Origin: Marinomonas sargassi
GTDB taxonomy: Bacteria; Pseudomonadota; Gammaproteobacteria; Pseudomonadales; Marinomonadaceae
Direction of reading: 5' to 3'
DNA: 64,000 nt
Assembly: GCF_025716875.1 (NCBI RefSeq)
Contig: NZ_JAOVZB010000001.1
Coordinates: forward strand, 682,001-746,000
The notes beneath the pieces were generated by a model, which saw only the letters and a program-made list of their open reading frames with translations, did not search any database and was not told the origin of the DNA. The position numbers and the translations under genes were made by a program. This document shows, in pieces, positions 52,174 to 60,778 of the stretch. The number at the start of each line of letters is the position of its first letter. Position 1 is the first letter of the stretch.

Positions 52174-52191
52174 AATTGACATATGTCAATT
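52174..52191. promoter_or_regulatory. 18-bp palindrome with divergent -35 boxes
   Basis: AATTGACATATGTCAATT is a perfect palindrome that supplies a TTGACA hexamer on each strand. On the minus strand TTGACA is followed after 18 nt by TAGTAT, a fair promoter for the dehydrogenase gene. A regulator bound here would block or activate both directions. Confidence 0.5.
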
Positions 52192-52277
52192 TGATTGTTC
52201 AATTATTTTAATTAGCATAGATATCACCAATGCATTAAACTAAATCCCTGTATTTATTAGCCTTGTATGAGGGAAAT

Positions 52278-53603
52278 ATGGCTCAACCTAAATATCAAGA
52301 AATTGCGAAAGCCATTTTACACCTCATTGACATAGGTCATTATCAAGTAGACAGTAAGCTTCCAACCCATAGAACCTTAGCAGAAGATTACAACACCACC
52401 GCTATTACCATCGCGAAGGCTTATAAGTTATTGGCGGAGCAAGGGCATATCGAATCTTTCGTCGGGCGAGGCAGTTTTGTCAAAAAAGCAACAAGCCTAA
52501 AAGCGGTCATTCAATCCCAATTTGATGACAGTGAATGGAACTTTTCTATTCTCCAGCCTTGCTATGCCAACCACCTCACTGAGCTGTACCAGCAAATCGA
52601 AAGTTGCTCCAATCAACCCTCTTCACCTTCTTTATTTGGTTACACGGAGGACACAGGTAGCATAAAACACAAAGAATCTGGCATGCTTTGGATGCAAAAA
52701 TTTGGCTTACAAGTTCGCTCGCCAGAACACATCTTACTGACCAATGGTGCTCAACATGCACTCTCCACTCTTATCGAAAATTACTCAAAACCGGGTGATC
52801 GTATTGCTGTGGAAGCGCTTACTTATCCCGGTATTTTATCTATTATCAAAACCTTAGGTCGTCATGCTGTTGGGGTTGATATGGATGAGCAGGGCATGAA
52901 GCCTGAGCATTTGAAAGCAGTGTGTATTGAGGAAAAGCCTAGCTTGGTCATTGCTCTACCTTCACACCAGAACCCGACCACAGTCACTATGCCTTTAGCT
53001 CGACGCAAGGCCATTGCCGAAGTGATTCAACAGCACCCTGTATGGCTAATAGAAGACGATATTTATAACTTCTTGAACGACGAACCCATCGCACCTATCA
53101 CTAACCTCATTCCAGAGAAAAGTTTTTATATCAGCAGTCTTTCTAAAGCCATTAGTCCGGGGTTAAGGTGCGGCTATATGAAGGTACCTCAGACACAAAT
53201 ATCGGCACTCGCATCCTACATTCGGACCATGCTGTGGCTGGCTTCTCCTTTGCCATTTGAAATCGCAGATAGAATGATACGTTCGGGCTTGGCTTTTGAA
53301 TTAGCCAATCAACAAAAGCAGATAGCCAAACAAAGACAGACTCTAGCGAATGAGATTTTGCCGGGAGTGATTTCTCAGTCAACAAGCAGTTACCATATAT
53401 GGCTTACCTTGCCCCAAAAATGGCAAACTGATGAGTTCACTACCACAGCAAAAGAGCGCGGTATGTTAGTCAGTGATGGTCAGTTCTTTACGGCAAACAA
53501 GACATCGACACAAGCTATCCGCCTATCTCTTATGGCAATTGCCGATGACACTTATTTTGAAGAAGGCTTACGTGCTTTAAGAGATTTAATTAACTCTCGA
53601 TGA
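52278..53603 (+). CDS. MocR-type GntR/PLP-aminotransferase transcriptional regulator
   Basis: 441-residue regulator: GntR winged helix at the N-terminus (YQVDSKLPTHRTLAEDYNTT, then AITIAKAYKLLAEQG) and a class-I aminotransferase-like domain with the PLP lysine in ISSLSKAISPGLRCGYM and the segment WLIEDDIYNF. The frame begins at a TTG (52263), but AGGGA lies 5 nt before the ATG at 52278. It is distinct from the TauR-like protein at 22670-24151. Divergent to the 3-hydroxyisobutyrate-dehydrogenase family gene. Its 3' end overlaps the convergent dgt gene by 14 nt. Confidence 0.9.
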   Translation: MAQPKYQEIAKAILHLIDIGHYQVDSKLPTHRTLAEDYNTTAITIAKAYKLLAEQGHIESFVGRGSFVKKATSLKAVIQSQFDDSEWNFSILQPCYANHLTELYQQIESCSNQPSSPSLFGYTEDTGSIKHKESGMLWMQKFGLQVRSPEHILLTNGAQHALSTLIENYSKPGDRIAVEALTYPGILSIIKTLGRHAVGVDMDEQGMKPEHLKAVCIEEKPSLVIALPSHQNPTTVTMPLARRKAIAEVIQQHPVWLIEDDIYNFLNDEPIAPITNLIPEKSFYISSLSKAISPGLRCGYMKVPQTQISALASYIRTMLWLASPLPFEIADRMIRSGLAFELANQQKQIAKQRQTLANEILPGVISQSTSSYHIWLTLPQKWQTDEFTTTAKERGMLVSDGQFFTANKTSTQAIRLSLMAIADDTYFEEGLRALRDLINSR

Positions 53604-55098
53604 CGTGCAAATCACGGTATTCATCGTAAGCAAACTGATCTGTCATACCACTGATATAATCTTGAATTAAACGGCAACGGAAATAGAACTCCCATGCATT
53701 ATCAGACAAGGAAGCTAACTCTGTATTCTCAAAGTGCTTTCTAAAATCCGCTAAATTGCTTATAGCTAGCTGATAAGCTGCAAGGTGTTTGCTCGACAGT
53801 TTATTAAACAATCGGGACTGGTAAAGTGGCACCTTCTTTTCTTTATTTAGTATCTTGATAAAGGTATTTCTATCTAAGGCCAATAAGGGTTTATAGATAT
53901 CCAATAGGCCTGAAATGATACGGTAGCCTTGTAGCTCCTGACGCTGAACTTCCTTTGCGCAAAACACATACTTGAAGGCCACGGATTTCAACGTCTCAAG
54001 CAAGGCGTGCGTGCTGCTTCCGTCTTCCATCAAAGCTTGATTGTAACAACCCTGAAAAACAGCCTCAATATTTTCGATAAACTGATCGCTAGCGTGCTCA
54101 ACAGATCGTGTATTCAATGCCACGCGGAAAGGAACAAAGAAGTCGCTAACTATCTTGGTTCGTTTGTAATGCCTCAGGTTATAACTAATGAGTTCTTCCA
54201 TTAGATTGGCGTCTTGATCTGCTATAGAAAACTCATCACCAGCCACCAGCTTGGCATATTCTTCTTTAAGCCTATCCAGTAGCTCATCAAATTTGACTAT
54301 GCCCTTTTCAACCGCATCTTCGATGTCAGCAATACAGTAAGAAATATCATCAGCCGCTTCCATGACATAAGAAAAGGGGGAACGGCACCCTTCATTTATC
54401 ACTAAAGCATCATTAATATCTTGCACGATTGGCTGCTCGCTCAGGTAATAGCCAGCTTTTTTCTTAAGATAGCTTTTGGTGTCTTGGTCATCTGGTTTGG
54501 ATTGATCTGCTCGGCGGGTGTATTTGATAATGCCCGAAAGCTGGGTATAAGTTAGATTCAAGGTTTGCAGGGCATGTACAATACGCAGCGCTTGTGCGTT
54601 TCCTTCAAAGGAGCAAATATCTCTTACTAGAGGCTCCAGTAACGACAAATCATCTGGTATGTCATCTCTGCTTATCAACAGTTGTATCTGGTCATCAAAC
54701 CACTGATTTATCGCCCCTTCCCCAAAATGCCCAAAGGACGGGTTACCCACATCGTGCATCAGACAAGACATTTCGACAATAGACTCAAACTGTCGTTCTA
54801 AACCTTTTAGACCATAAGTTTCTAACTTTCCCTGCTGATCGAGTTTTCTAATAATGGTTTGACAGATATAACGACCGACTTGCTGAACTTCCATAGAGTG
54901 CGTTAGCCGACTACGGACTGCTGCGTTACGTTCTAGAGGAAAAACTTGCGTTTTTTGCTGTAAACGACGAATAGCGGCTGAATTGATAATACGCCCACGG
55001 TCACTTTCAAAAATAGCTAACTCATTACGAGCAGGGTTAGCGCCTTTTTTATTAAACACTCGATGGGACGATATTTTTTCTTGGAAGTTAGCAACCAT
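53590..55098 (-). CDS. dgt: Deoxyguanosinetriphosphate triphosphohydrolase
   Basis: 502-residue HD-domain dNTP triphosphohydrolase, expected to hydrolyse dGTP to deoxyguanosine and triphosphate. HD motifs are visible: SRLTHSMEVQQVGRYI (first His), CLMHDVGNPSFGHFGEGAIN (HD pair) and MEAADDISYCIADIEDAVEK (distal Asp). The frame opens at 55131, but the ATG at 55098 has AAGGGG 7 nt upstream. Length and motifs match the E. coli Dgt class rather than the shorter dGTPase-like group. Confidence 0.93.
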   Translation of the reverse strand: MVANFQEKISSHRVFNKKGANPARNELAIFESDRGRIINSAAIRRLQQKTQVFPLERNAAVRSRLTHSMEVQQVGRYICQTIIRKLDQQGKLETYGLKGLERQFESIVEMSCLMHDVGNPSFGHFGEGAINQWFDDQIQLLISRDDIPDDLSLLEPLVRDICSFEGNAQALRIVHALQTLNLTYTQLSGIIKYTRRADQSKPDDQDTKSYLKKKAGYYLSEQPIVQDINDALVINEGCRSPFSYVMEAADDISYCIADIEDAVEKGIVKFDELLDRLKEEYAKLVAGDEFSIADQDANLMEELISYNLRHYKRTKIVSDFFVPFRVALNTRSVEHASDQFIENIEAVFQGCYNQALMEDGSSTHALLETLKSVAFKYVFCAKEVQRQELQGYRIISGLLDIYKPLLALDRNTFIKILNKEKKVPLYQSRLFNKLSSKHLAAYQLAISNLADFRKHFENTELASLSDNAWEFYFRCRLIQDYISGMTDQFAYDEYRDLHVIES

Positions 55099-55295
55099 AA
55101 ACAACCCCTTTCTAGAGACCTCGAAAAACAAAATAGCGACTTTAACTGGTAATGATCATTCAAGTAGGTAAACTGTTAGTTTGCCAAGTAAAAATAAAAT
55201 CCAGTAAAATCGTAACAGTATTGTATTTAATTTGTAACCGAGCGACCTACTTCCCAAGCTTTATAAGGTCTCGTTAATCTAAACAAGGTGATGTA

Positions 55296-55739
55296 GTGTC
55301 TAATAATAAAATCATTCTCCTGTTTGCTTTATTGTGTTCTTCAATCACGATCGCAGCACCCACATCTTCTCTGAATGAAATGTACTCATGTCATGGATTA
55401 GTGACCTTTGTTGATTCTAAAATCCTCGGCACGAAAACTTATTCAAACAAAGAGAAAGCCGTTATTCGTCGAGGGCTATCCAGTTATCTAACCCATTTAG
55501 ACGATAAGCTCATTACACCTCAATTAATGACGCTTTACAGCGGCAATGTAAGTCAAGTGAACCTAATGAAGCAGATCTTTGAGCGTCAACAAAAGAACTT
55601 TTCTAAGCATTTAAACGCTCGTTATTCCGAGAAAAAAATAGCCCGTGATTATTTAAGCGCGATTCAGGAATGCGAAAGAAAAACCGAATCAAGAAGCTCT
55701 TTTCTACAACAAGCTATTAGCATTATGGAAAAACACTAG
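55296..55739 (+). CDS. Small exported protein of unknown function
   Basis: 147 residues with a clear signal peptide (NNKIILLFALLCSSITIA then APTSS). The mature part is hydrophilic and helix-rich, with two cysteines (YSCHGL and QECERK) that could form a disulfide and a basic middle region. The start is GTG at 55296 with AAGGTGA upstream; no better ATG exists before the signal sequence. I do not recognise a family. It is divergent from dgt and convergent with rarD, with a hairpin at its 3' end, so it seems to be a single-gene unit. Confidence 0.7.
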   Translation: MSNNKIILLFALLCSSITIAAPTSSLNEMYSCHGLVTFVDSKILGTKTYSNKEKAVIRRGLSSYLTHLDDKLITPQLMTLYSGNVSQVNLMKQIFERQQKNFSKHLNARYSEKKIARDYLSAIQECERKTESRSSFLQQAISIMEKH

Positions 55740-55747
55740 CCATAACT

Positions 55748-55795
55748 GAGCAGCTTATTCATTAAGGAGCAAAAGCCTTGGCTCAATAAGCGCTC
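55748..55795. terminator. Hairpin between the small exported protein gene and rarD
   Basis: GAGCAGCTTATT pairs with AATAAGCGCTC (one bulged base), with a smaller inner stem around AAGG/CCTT. It lies between two convergent genes and probably terminates both. Confidence 0.5.
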
Positions 55796-55797
55796 TC

Positions 55798-56694
55798 TTA
55801 CACAACAGATTCCTTCTTTTCCTTACGAACTCGTCGAATAGAATCAATAATCAGCACACCTAAAGCAGACCAAATCAACACAAAAGTAATCAGTTTTTCG
55901 GTACTAAGTGGCTCGTTATATAAAAATACCGCCAACAAAAACATTCCTGTTGGGCCTATGTATTGAAGAAAACCAATAGTCACTAAACTAACTCTATTGG
56001 CTGCGGCTGCAAAGCACATCAAAGGAACCATGGTGACAGGGCCAGACGCAAATAACAGCAAGTTGATCGCACTACTATTTTCCATCAAGTTCGAAGTAGC
56101 GGAGTCTGCTTGCCATAAGTAGATCAGGGCAACAGGCAGCAAAATGCAAGTTTCTATCGCCATTCCAGTAAAGCTATCAACCGATACTTTTTTACGCACT
56201 AGCCCATAGAAAGCAAAAGTCAGCGCCAATGACAAAGCAACCCAAGGTAAGGAGCCAAACTGAATCACTTCAAAAACAACCGCAGCAAAGCACAAGAAAA
56301 CAGCAGCGATACGCACTTTATCTAAAGTGTTTTTAAAGAAAACCACCCCTAATAAAATTGTAATAAGAGGGTTAATGTAATACCCCAAGCTAGCACTCAG
56401 CATTTGGTTGTGTTGAATCGCCCAAATAAAGGTTCCCCAGTTAGCCGCAATGAGCACGGTCGAAATGGACATAAAAGCAAGAGTTCTTGGTGACTTAAGA
56501 ACCTCTTTCAATGCTGAGGTATAACGCAGCAACACAATTAAAACTAAGACAACAAGACAAGACCAAATAACCCTATGGGCCAATACTTCTGTAGCAGCAA
56601 TAAAGGAAGTCTCTTTAAAGTAAATAGGGGCAATTGCCCAAAGTATAAAAGCGGTTAATGCGTAGAAAATACCACCGTTAGAAGAGGTCTGCAT
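55798..56694 (-). CDS. rarD: EamA-family transporter RarD
   Basis: 298-residue drug/metabolite-transporter-superfamily membrane protein with about ten helices. The RarD branch is indicated by GIFYALTAFILWAIAPIYFK, the segment LSASLGYYINPLITILLGVV and LQYIGPTGMFLLAVFLYNEP. The cargo is not known; the name comes from a chloramphenicol-sensitivity phenotype. It is divergent from the riboswitch-ribN unit. Confidence 0.88.
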   Translation of the reverse strand: MQTSSNGGIFYALTAFILWAIAPIYFKETSFIAATEVLAHRVIWSCLVVLVLIVLLRYTSALKEVLKSPRTLAFMSISTVLIAANWGTFIWAIQHNQMLSASLGYYINPLITILLGVVFFKNTLDKVRIAAVFLCFAAVVFEVIQFGSLPWVALSLALTFAFYGLVRKKVSVDSFTGMAIETCILLPVALIYLWQADSATSNLMENSSAINLLLFASGPVTMVPLMCFAAAANRVSLVTIGFLQYIGPTGMFLLAVFLYNEPLSTEKLITFVLIWSALGVLIIDSIRRVRKEKKESVV

Positions 56695-56902
56695 ATTGGC
56701 TATCCTTAAGTTCTATATCAATGCATTACAAGAGTCAGCCCTTACAAAATAAGCTCTCTTGAAGGCTGCCAACAATACACTTTTCTATCTGTACTGACAC
56801 CTTAAATAATTACCTAATCCATAAGATTGCCTAACGCATTAGATAAGGTTAAAGTCCCATCAGCTTAACCAGTTAAGCTTCTAAAACTGAAACAACGAAA
56901 TC

Positions 56903-57068
56903 GAACTTCGGGGCGGGGCGAAATTCCCCACCGGCGGTAATTTATTTCAACAGTGCAAACTGAGATATAAAAAGCCCGCGAGCGCTTACTTAAACAGAAT
57001 TAAGTAAGGTCAGCAGATCTGGTGAGACTCCAGAGCCGACGGTTACAGTCCGGATGATAGAAGATCGA
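56903..57068 (+). ncRNA. FMN riboswitch (RFN element)
   Basis: The conserved RFN blocks occur in order: GGGGCGGGGCGAAATTCCCC, ACCGGCGGTAA, an AGCCCGCGAGCGC element, GGTCAGCAGATCTGGTGAGA, CCAGAGCCGACGGTTACAGT and CCGGATGATAGAAGA. The closing P1 helix can form between ACTTC and GAAG. It lies in the 5' leader of the EamA-type gene at 57188, so that gene should be shut off at high FMN. With the following terminator it fills the 493-nt gap between rarD and ribN; 56695-56900 otherwise holds only the divergent promoters. Confidence 0.96.
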
Positions 57069-57075
57069 CCAAGTA

Positions 57076-57118
57076 TTAGCTGCTCAGGATATATCCAGAG
57101 CGGCTAAGCTGTGTTTTT
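57076..57118 (+). terminator. Riboswitch expression-platform terminator
   Basis: TTAGCTGCTC / GAGCGGCTAA stem (one wobble pair) closed by a loop, followed by GCTGTGTTTTT. It lies immediately after the FMN aptamer and about 70 nt before the ribN start, so FMN binding can terminate transcription. Confidence 0.85.
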
Positions 57119-57187
57119 ATGCGCACAGATATTGGTACAATCCACACTCATCGCCCCTGTACATCTTATTGATTGGAGAAAACCAAG

Positions 57188-58117
57188 ATGGCAGGAACAC
57201 TTTTTATAATGATTGCGTGCTTTACATGGGCACTCGATACCTTGATACGTTACCCATTATTGGGTGCTGGTTATTCCACACTGCAAATTGTACTGATAGA
57301 GCACATCACCCTATTGGTGTTTGTAAGTCCATTACTGTGGAAATACCGTCAAACCTTTCGTCAGCTACCCAAAAACAGCCTACTCTGTTTGCTATTTATC
57401 GGCGGTGTCGGCTCTGCTATTGGCACGCTAGCCTTTACAGAGGCCTTCCAATACCTAAACCCAACCGTCGTCATCTTACTGCAAAAGCTGCAACCTATTA
57501 TTGCTATTCTGCTGGCTTATTGGTTCTTAAAAGAGCAAATCGAAGGACAATTTTTGCGCTGGGCTGCTGTCATATTGCTAGGCAGCTTCATTATGATGTG
57601 GCCAGACTTACGCACCCTTAGCGAAGCGCAGTGGCATTATTCCACTGATAATATGAGCATTATTAAAGGCTACGGTTACACCTTAATTGCTGTGATTGCA
57701 TGGGGAGGAGCCACGGTATGTGGAAAATACTTATCCCACCAAGGAATGCCATCAAACGCCATCCTCTCCGGTCGTTTTGTAGCAGGATTACTGGTGCTAC
57801 TTCCGTTGGCGCTTTTTAGCACATCCAGCTTTAAAGCCATTCAATCAACCGACCTCAGTTTAATGGTGGTAATGGCATTATTGAGCGGCTTGGTCGGCAT
57901 GTGGTTCTACTACCAAGGACTAAAACGCGTTCCTGCGCAAATGGCGACCTTAGCTGAGCTATCTTTCCCTGTTTTTGCCGCTTCCATAAATTGGATATTT
58001 TTAGATATGGGATTAAGTTTTTATCAAATCCTTGGCGGCATCATGCTTATTGTAGGTAACCTAGGTTTGAGCCATAAAGAAGATGAAGACTCAAGCCTTT
58101 CAACAGCCACGCCTTAA
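57188..58117 (+). CDS. ribN: Riboflavin transporter RibN (EamA/DMT superfamily)
   Basis: 309-residue membrane protein with about ten helices of the EamA type (MAGTLFIMIACFTWALDTLI, EAFQYLNPTVVILLQKLQPI, then AQMATLAELSFPVFAASINW). The FMN riboswitch directly upstream, together with family membership, matches the RibN riboflavin importers described in Rhizobium and Vibrio. The frame begins at a TTG (57173) without a ribosome site. The ATG at 57188 has GGAG about 10 nt upstream. It would import riboflavin when internal FMN is low. Confidence 0.88.
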   Translation: MAGTLFIMIACFTWALDTLIRYPLLGAGYSTLQIVLIEHITLLVFVSPLLWKYRQTFRQLPKNSLLCLLFIGGVGSAIGTLAFTEAFQYLNPTVVILLQKLQPIIAILLAYWFLKEQIEGQFLRWAAVILLGSFIMMWPDLRTLSEAQWHYSTDNMSIIKGYGYTLIAVIAWGGATVCGKYLSHQGMPSNAILSGRFVAGLLVLLPLALFSTSSFKAIQSTDLSLMVVMALLSGLVGMWFYYQGLKRVPAQMATLAELSFPVFAASINWIFLDMGLSFYQILGGIMLIVGNLGLSHKEDEDSSLSTATP

Positions 58118-58127
58118 TGTCCAAAAA

Positions 58128-58176
58128 GTCACCCAAATATGTATTTAAGCACTCATATTTGGGCGACTAGTCCTTT
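58128..58176 (+). terminator. Terminator after ribN
   Basis: GTCACCCAAATATG / CATATTTGGGCGAC, 14-bp stem with one mismatch, followed by TAGTCCTTTTTAAC. Confidence 0.85.
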
Positions 58177-58274
58177 TTAACATTGTCTTTTTTGACCCTA
58201 TTGATAACCCTATCCTCTATTACTCATGTCGGTATATTCTAGCGATATCAAATACCGTTTAAGAGGGAAAAGTG

Positions 58275-58583
58275 ATGTTAGCCATAAAACCAAACTGTGA
58301 ATATTGCCAAAAAACCTTACCAGCTGATGCCCAAGATGCCATGATTTGCAGCTATGAATGCACTTTTTGTTCAGACTGCGTAAAGAGTGTATTACGTAAT
58401 GTTTGTCCAAACTGTGGCGGTGGCTTTTCTGCGAGACCAATCAGACCAAAGCACGATAGAAGGCAGGGGGTCAGTTTAGCGTATCATCCAGCATCGACAA
58501 CGGAAGTTCATACTAAGTACTCCTTAGAAGAAATAACGGCGTTTAGCGAAGCCATCAAAAACATAGCTCCAAAAGATAGATAA
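58275..58583 (+). CDS. DUF1272 family cysteine-rich protein
   Basis: 102-residue protein. The N-terminal half carries the DUF1272 cysteine pattern (CEYCQKTLP, MICSYECTFCSDCV, VCPNCGGGFSARPIRP), likely a zinc-binding fold. The C-terminal tail (STTEVHTKYSLEEITAFSEA) is variable in the family. The ATG at 58275 has AGAGGGA about 6 nt upstream; a GTG one codon earlier is the alternative. The function of DUF1272 is unknown. The next gene is an EamA exporter 45 nt downstream, so cotranscription is possible. Confidence 0.85.
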   Translation: MLAIKPNCEYCQKTLPADAQDAMICSYECTFCSDCVKSVLRNVCPNCGGGFSARPIRPKHDRRQGVSLAYHPASTTEVHTKYSLEEITAFSEAIKNIAPKDR

Positions 58584-58628
58584 GCTAATCCTTTAAAGCT
58601 CAAATCACATCATACGGACATTGATAGC

Positions 58629-59507
58629 ATGAATTTAAAAGACAGTGTGTTTGCTCTGATTATCATCATTGCGTGGGGGCTAAACTTTGTCGTGTTAGCT
58701 ATCGGTTTAGATGAAATACCACCCCTTTTACTAGGTGGGTTACGATTTTTAGCCGTGGCGGCGTTCGGCTCCTTATTTATTAAGCGCCCTAATATTCCGT
58801 TATCGTGGTGGTGTATCTACATTTTACCAATGGGTTTGCTGCAATTTGCTTTTATGTTCATTGCTATGGCAAATGGTATGCCTGCAGGCCTAGCCTCTCT
58901 GGTACTGCAAGCTCAGGCCTTATTTACAATGCTGTTTGCCTTTGCCTTTCTCAAAGAAAGCGTTAAGTTTTACCAAATTTTTGCCCTTGTACTAGCCGCC
59001 ATGGGTTTATTCATGATTGCAGCTAAATCAGGGATTGGGGGTATGTCATTACTGGGGTTCTTATTGACCCTATTAGCCGCTGCAAGTTGGGCATTGGGGA
59101 ATATAAGTGCTCGAACTATGAGTAAGAATGGCTATCAGGTGAACATTAACTTGGTCATTTGGAGTTCATGGATACCGCCTGTGCCCTTTTTCCTTTTATC
59201 TTATTGGTTGGAGGGCCCAGAGAAAATAGAGGCTGCTCTCATCAATATCAGCTTGAGCTCTATCGCCGTTATTATTTACTTGGCCCTGATAGCAACCATC
59301 CTTGGCTACTCTTTATGGGGACATTTAATGGGACGCTATCCAGCCAATCAAGTTGCTCCTTTAACCTTAGGTGTGCCGGTTGTCGGCTTAATCGCCGCCA
59401 CCATAGTGCTAGATGAAAAGTTATTAACGTTACAATGGATAGGCGTTGGCGTTGTGTTCTTAGGTCTATTAACCAATACCTTTGGTAAAAAGCTGTTTAG
59501 TCGCTAG
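58629..59507 (+). CDS. eamA: EamA-type exporter (O-acetylserine/cysteine exporter-like)
   Basis: 292-residue DMT-superfamily protein with about ten helices. It aligns by eye with E. coli EamA (YdeD) over its length: VFALIIIIAWGLNFVVLAIG, NGMPAGLASLVLQAQALFTM, LGFLLTLLAAASWALGNISA, and IATILGYSLWGHLMGRYPAN then QVAPLTLGVPVVGL. E. coli EamA exports cysteine-pathway metabolites; the same cargo here is an inference. It is followed by a GlxA-type regulator. Confidence 0.8.
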   Translation: MNLKDSVFALIIIIAWGLNFVVLAIGLDEIPPLLLGGLRFLAVAAFGSLFIKRPNIPLSWWCIYILPMGLLQFAFMFIAMANGMPAGLASLVLQAQALFTMLFAFAFLKESVKFYQIFALVLAAMGLFMIAAKSGIGGMSLLGFLLTLLAAASWALGNISARTMSKNGYQVNINLVIWSSWIPPVPFFLLSYWLEGPEKIEAALINISLSSIAVIIYLALIATILGYSLWGHLMGRYPANQVAPLTLGVPVVGLIAATIVLDEKLLTLQWIGVGVVFLGLLTNTFGKKLFSR

Positions 59508-59609
59508 GGAAGATGCGAATAATAAAGGTTTATCCACACGCTGAAGCCAGTGGACTTGTTCGTACCTTCCCTAGATTCAGTATTTCACTCTTTAATAAAA
59601 GACAACTTT

Positions 59610-60590
59610 ATGACGACCAACAACATCATTCATGTTTATTTTATTCTGCTCCCTAACACGGTTCTGCTAGACGCCATTGGTCCAGCAGAAGCCTTCCAGT
59701 ACGCGAACCGATTTGTTGATAACGGCACTCAATTTAAGCTTCACTTTATTGGTCCACAAGCTGAAATCGACAATTCCCTTGGCTTGAACCTACAAGTCTC
59801 CCCACTGCCTGAATACATAGAGCCAAACAGTTGGATCATTAGCCCGGGCATGGCTGGTCAAGAGATAGATCTAGATACCCAAAATGCGCAGATGGTCGTG
59901 AATTGGTTGGCTCAACAAGCACAATATATTGGTCGTTACATTAGTGTCTGCTCTGGCGCACTGCTCTACGCTAAAGCAGGTTTACTCAATGGGCGAGACT
60001 GCACCACACACCATATGCATATCGAGGAACTGCAACTGGCAGCACCAAACGCCAATGTATTGGCCAACCGATTGTTAGTGGCCGACGAGCCTTTTTATAG
60101 CTGTGCCGGTGTAACATCTGGAATTGATTTAGCCATGTATATTATCCAACACACATTAGGTGAGAATTGCGCTTGTCAGGTGGCTCGTCACATGGTGTTA
60201 TTTTCTCGTCGTGGACCCAATGATCCTAGCCAATCTCCTTGGCTCGAAAACCGCAATCATTTCCACCAAGGCGTGCATCGCATTCAAGATGCCATTCAAC
60301 TGGACCCGAGCAGACAATGGACAATTGAAGACCTTGCAAATAAAGCTAACTGCAGCCCCCGTCATTTGGTGAGGCTATTCAAAGAAAACACTGGCATCAC
60401 AACCCGAGAATACCTTTATAAACTCAGACTCTCCTTGGCTATGCAGCTTCTACAAAGCTCTTCTTTGCCAATAGAAGACATAGCTGAACAATGTGGCTTT
60501 AATGACCCAAGGCAGTTCCGTCGTATTTGGGCAAGACAATACACAGCTCCACCTTCTGCCTACAGGACTAGCGCAGCTTCCTATAGCTAA
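59610..60590 (+). CDS. GlxA-family transcriptional regulator (DJ-1/PfpI-like + AraC HTH)
   Basis: 326-residue regulator. The N-terminal domain (residues 1-190) is DJ-1/PfpI-like, with SVCSGALLYAKAGLLNGRDC then TTHH carrying the elbow Cys. The C-terminal 100 residues form an AraC-type DNA-binding domain (TIEDLANKANCSPRHLVRLF and LPIEDIAEQCGFNDPRQFRR). The frame begins at 59550; the ATG at 59610 gives the usual N-terminus (NNIIHVYFILLPNTVLLDAI), though its ribosome site is weak. Regulators of this type control amine, carnitine or betaine catabolism; the target here is unclear, possibly the flanking eamA or MFS gene. Confidence 0.9.
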   Translation: MTTNNIIHVYFILLPNTVLLDAIGPAEAFQYANRFVDNGTQFKLHFIGPQAEIDNSLGLNLQVSPLPEYIEPNSWIISPGMAGQEIDLDTQNAQMVVNWLAQQAQYIGRYISVCSGALLYAKAGLLNGRDCTTHHMHIEELQLAAPNANVLANRLLVADEPFYSCAGVTSGIDLAMYIIQHTLGENCACQVARHMVLFSRRGPNDPSQSPWLENRNHFHQGVHRIQDAIQLDPSRQWTIEDLANKANCSPRHLVRLFKENTGITTREYLYKLRLSLAMQLLQSSSLPIEDIAEQCGFNDPRQFRRIWARQYTAPPSAYRTSAASYS

Positions 60591-60778
60591 GGGTCTTACC
60601 ACGTTCAAATCCCCCCTAAATAAAAGAATATACGCTCTGTTCATATCACAAATACTTAGGCGGTTTGCACCTTTTGATTTAACATACAGCCCTCTCAATG
60701 GAGCTAAAAGATCGACATTAATAATAGTTATTCATCTACTCGTCTTTCTTTCTCATCCTCCTACAACAAGGACGATCA

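Noticed and set aside
57169..57621. 150-codon + strand frame at the start of ribN
   Set aside because: It overlaps the first half of ribN in another frame, is rich in Cys, His and Arg, and lacks hydrophobic or domain structure.
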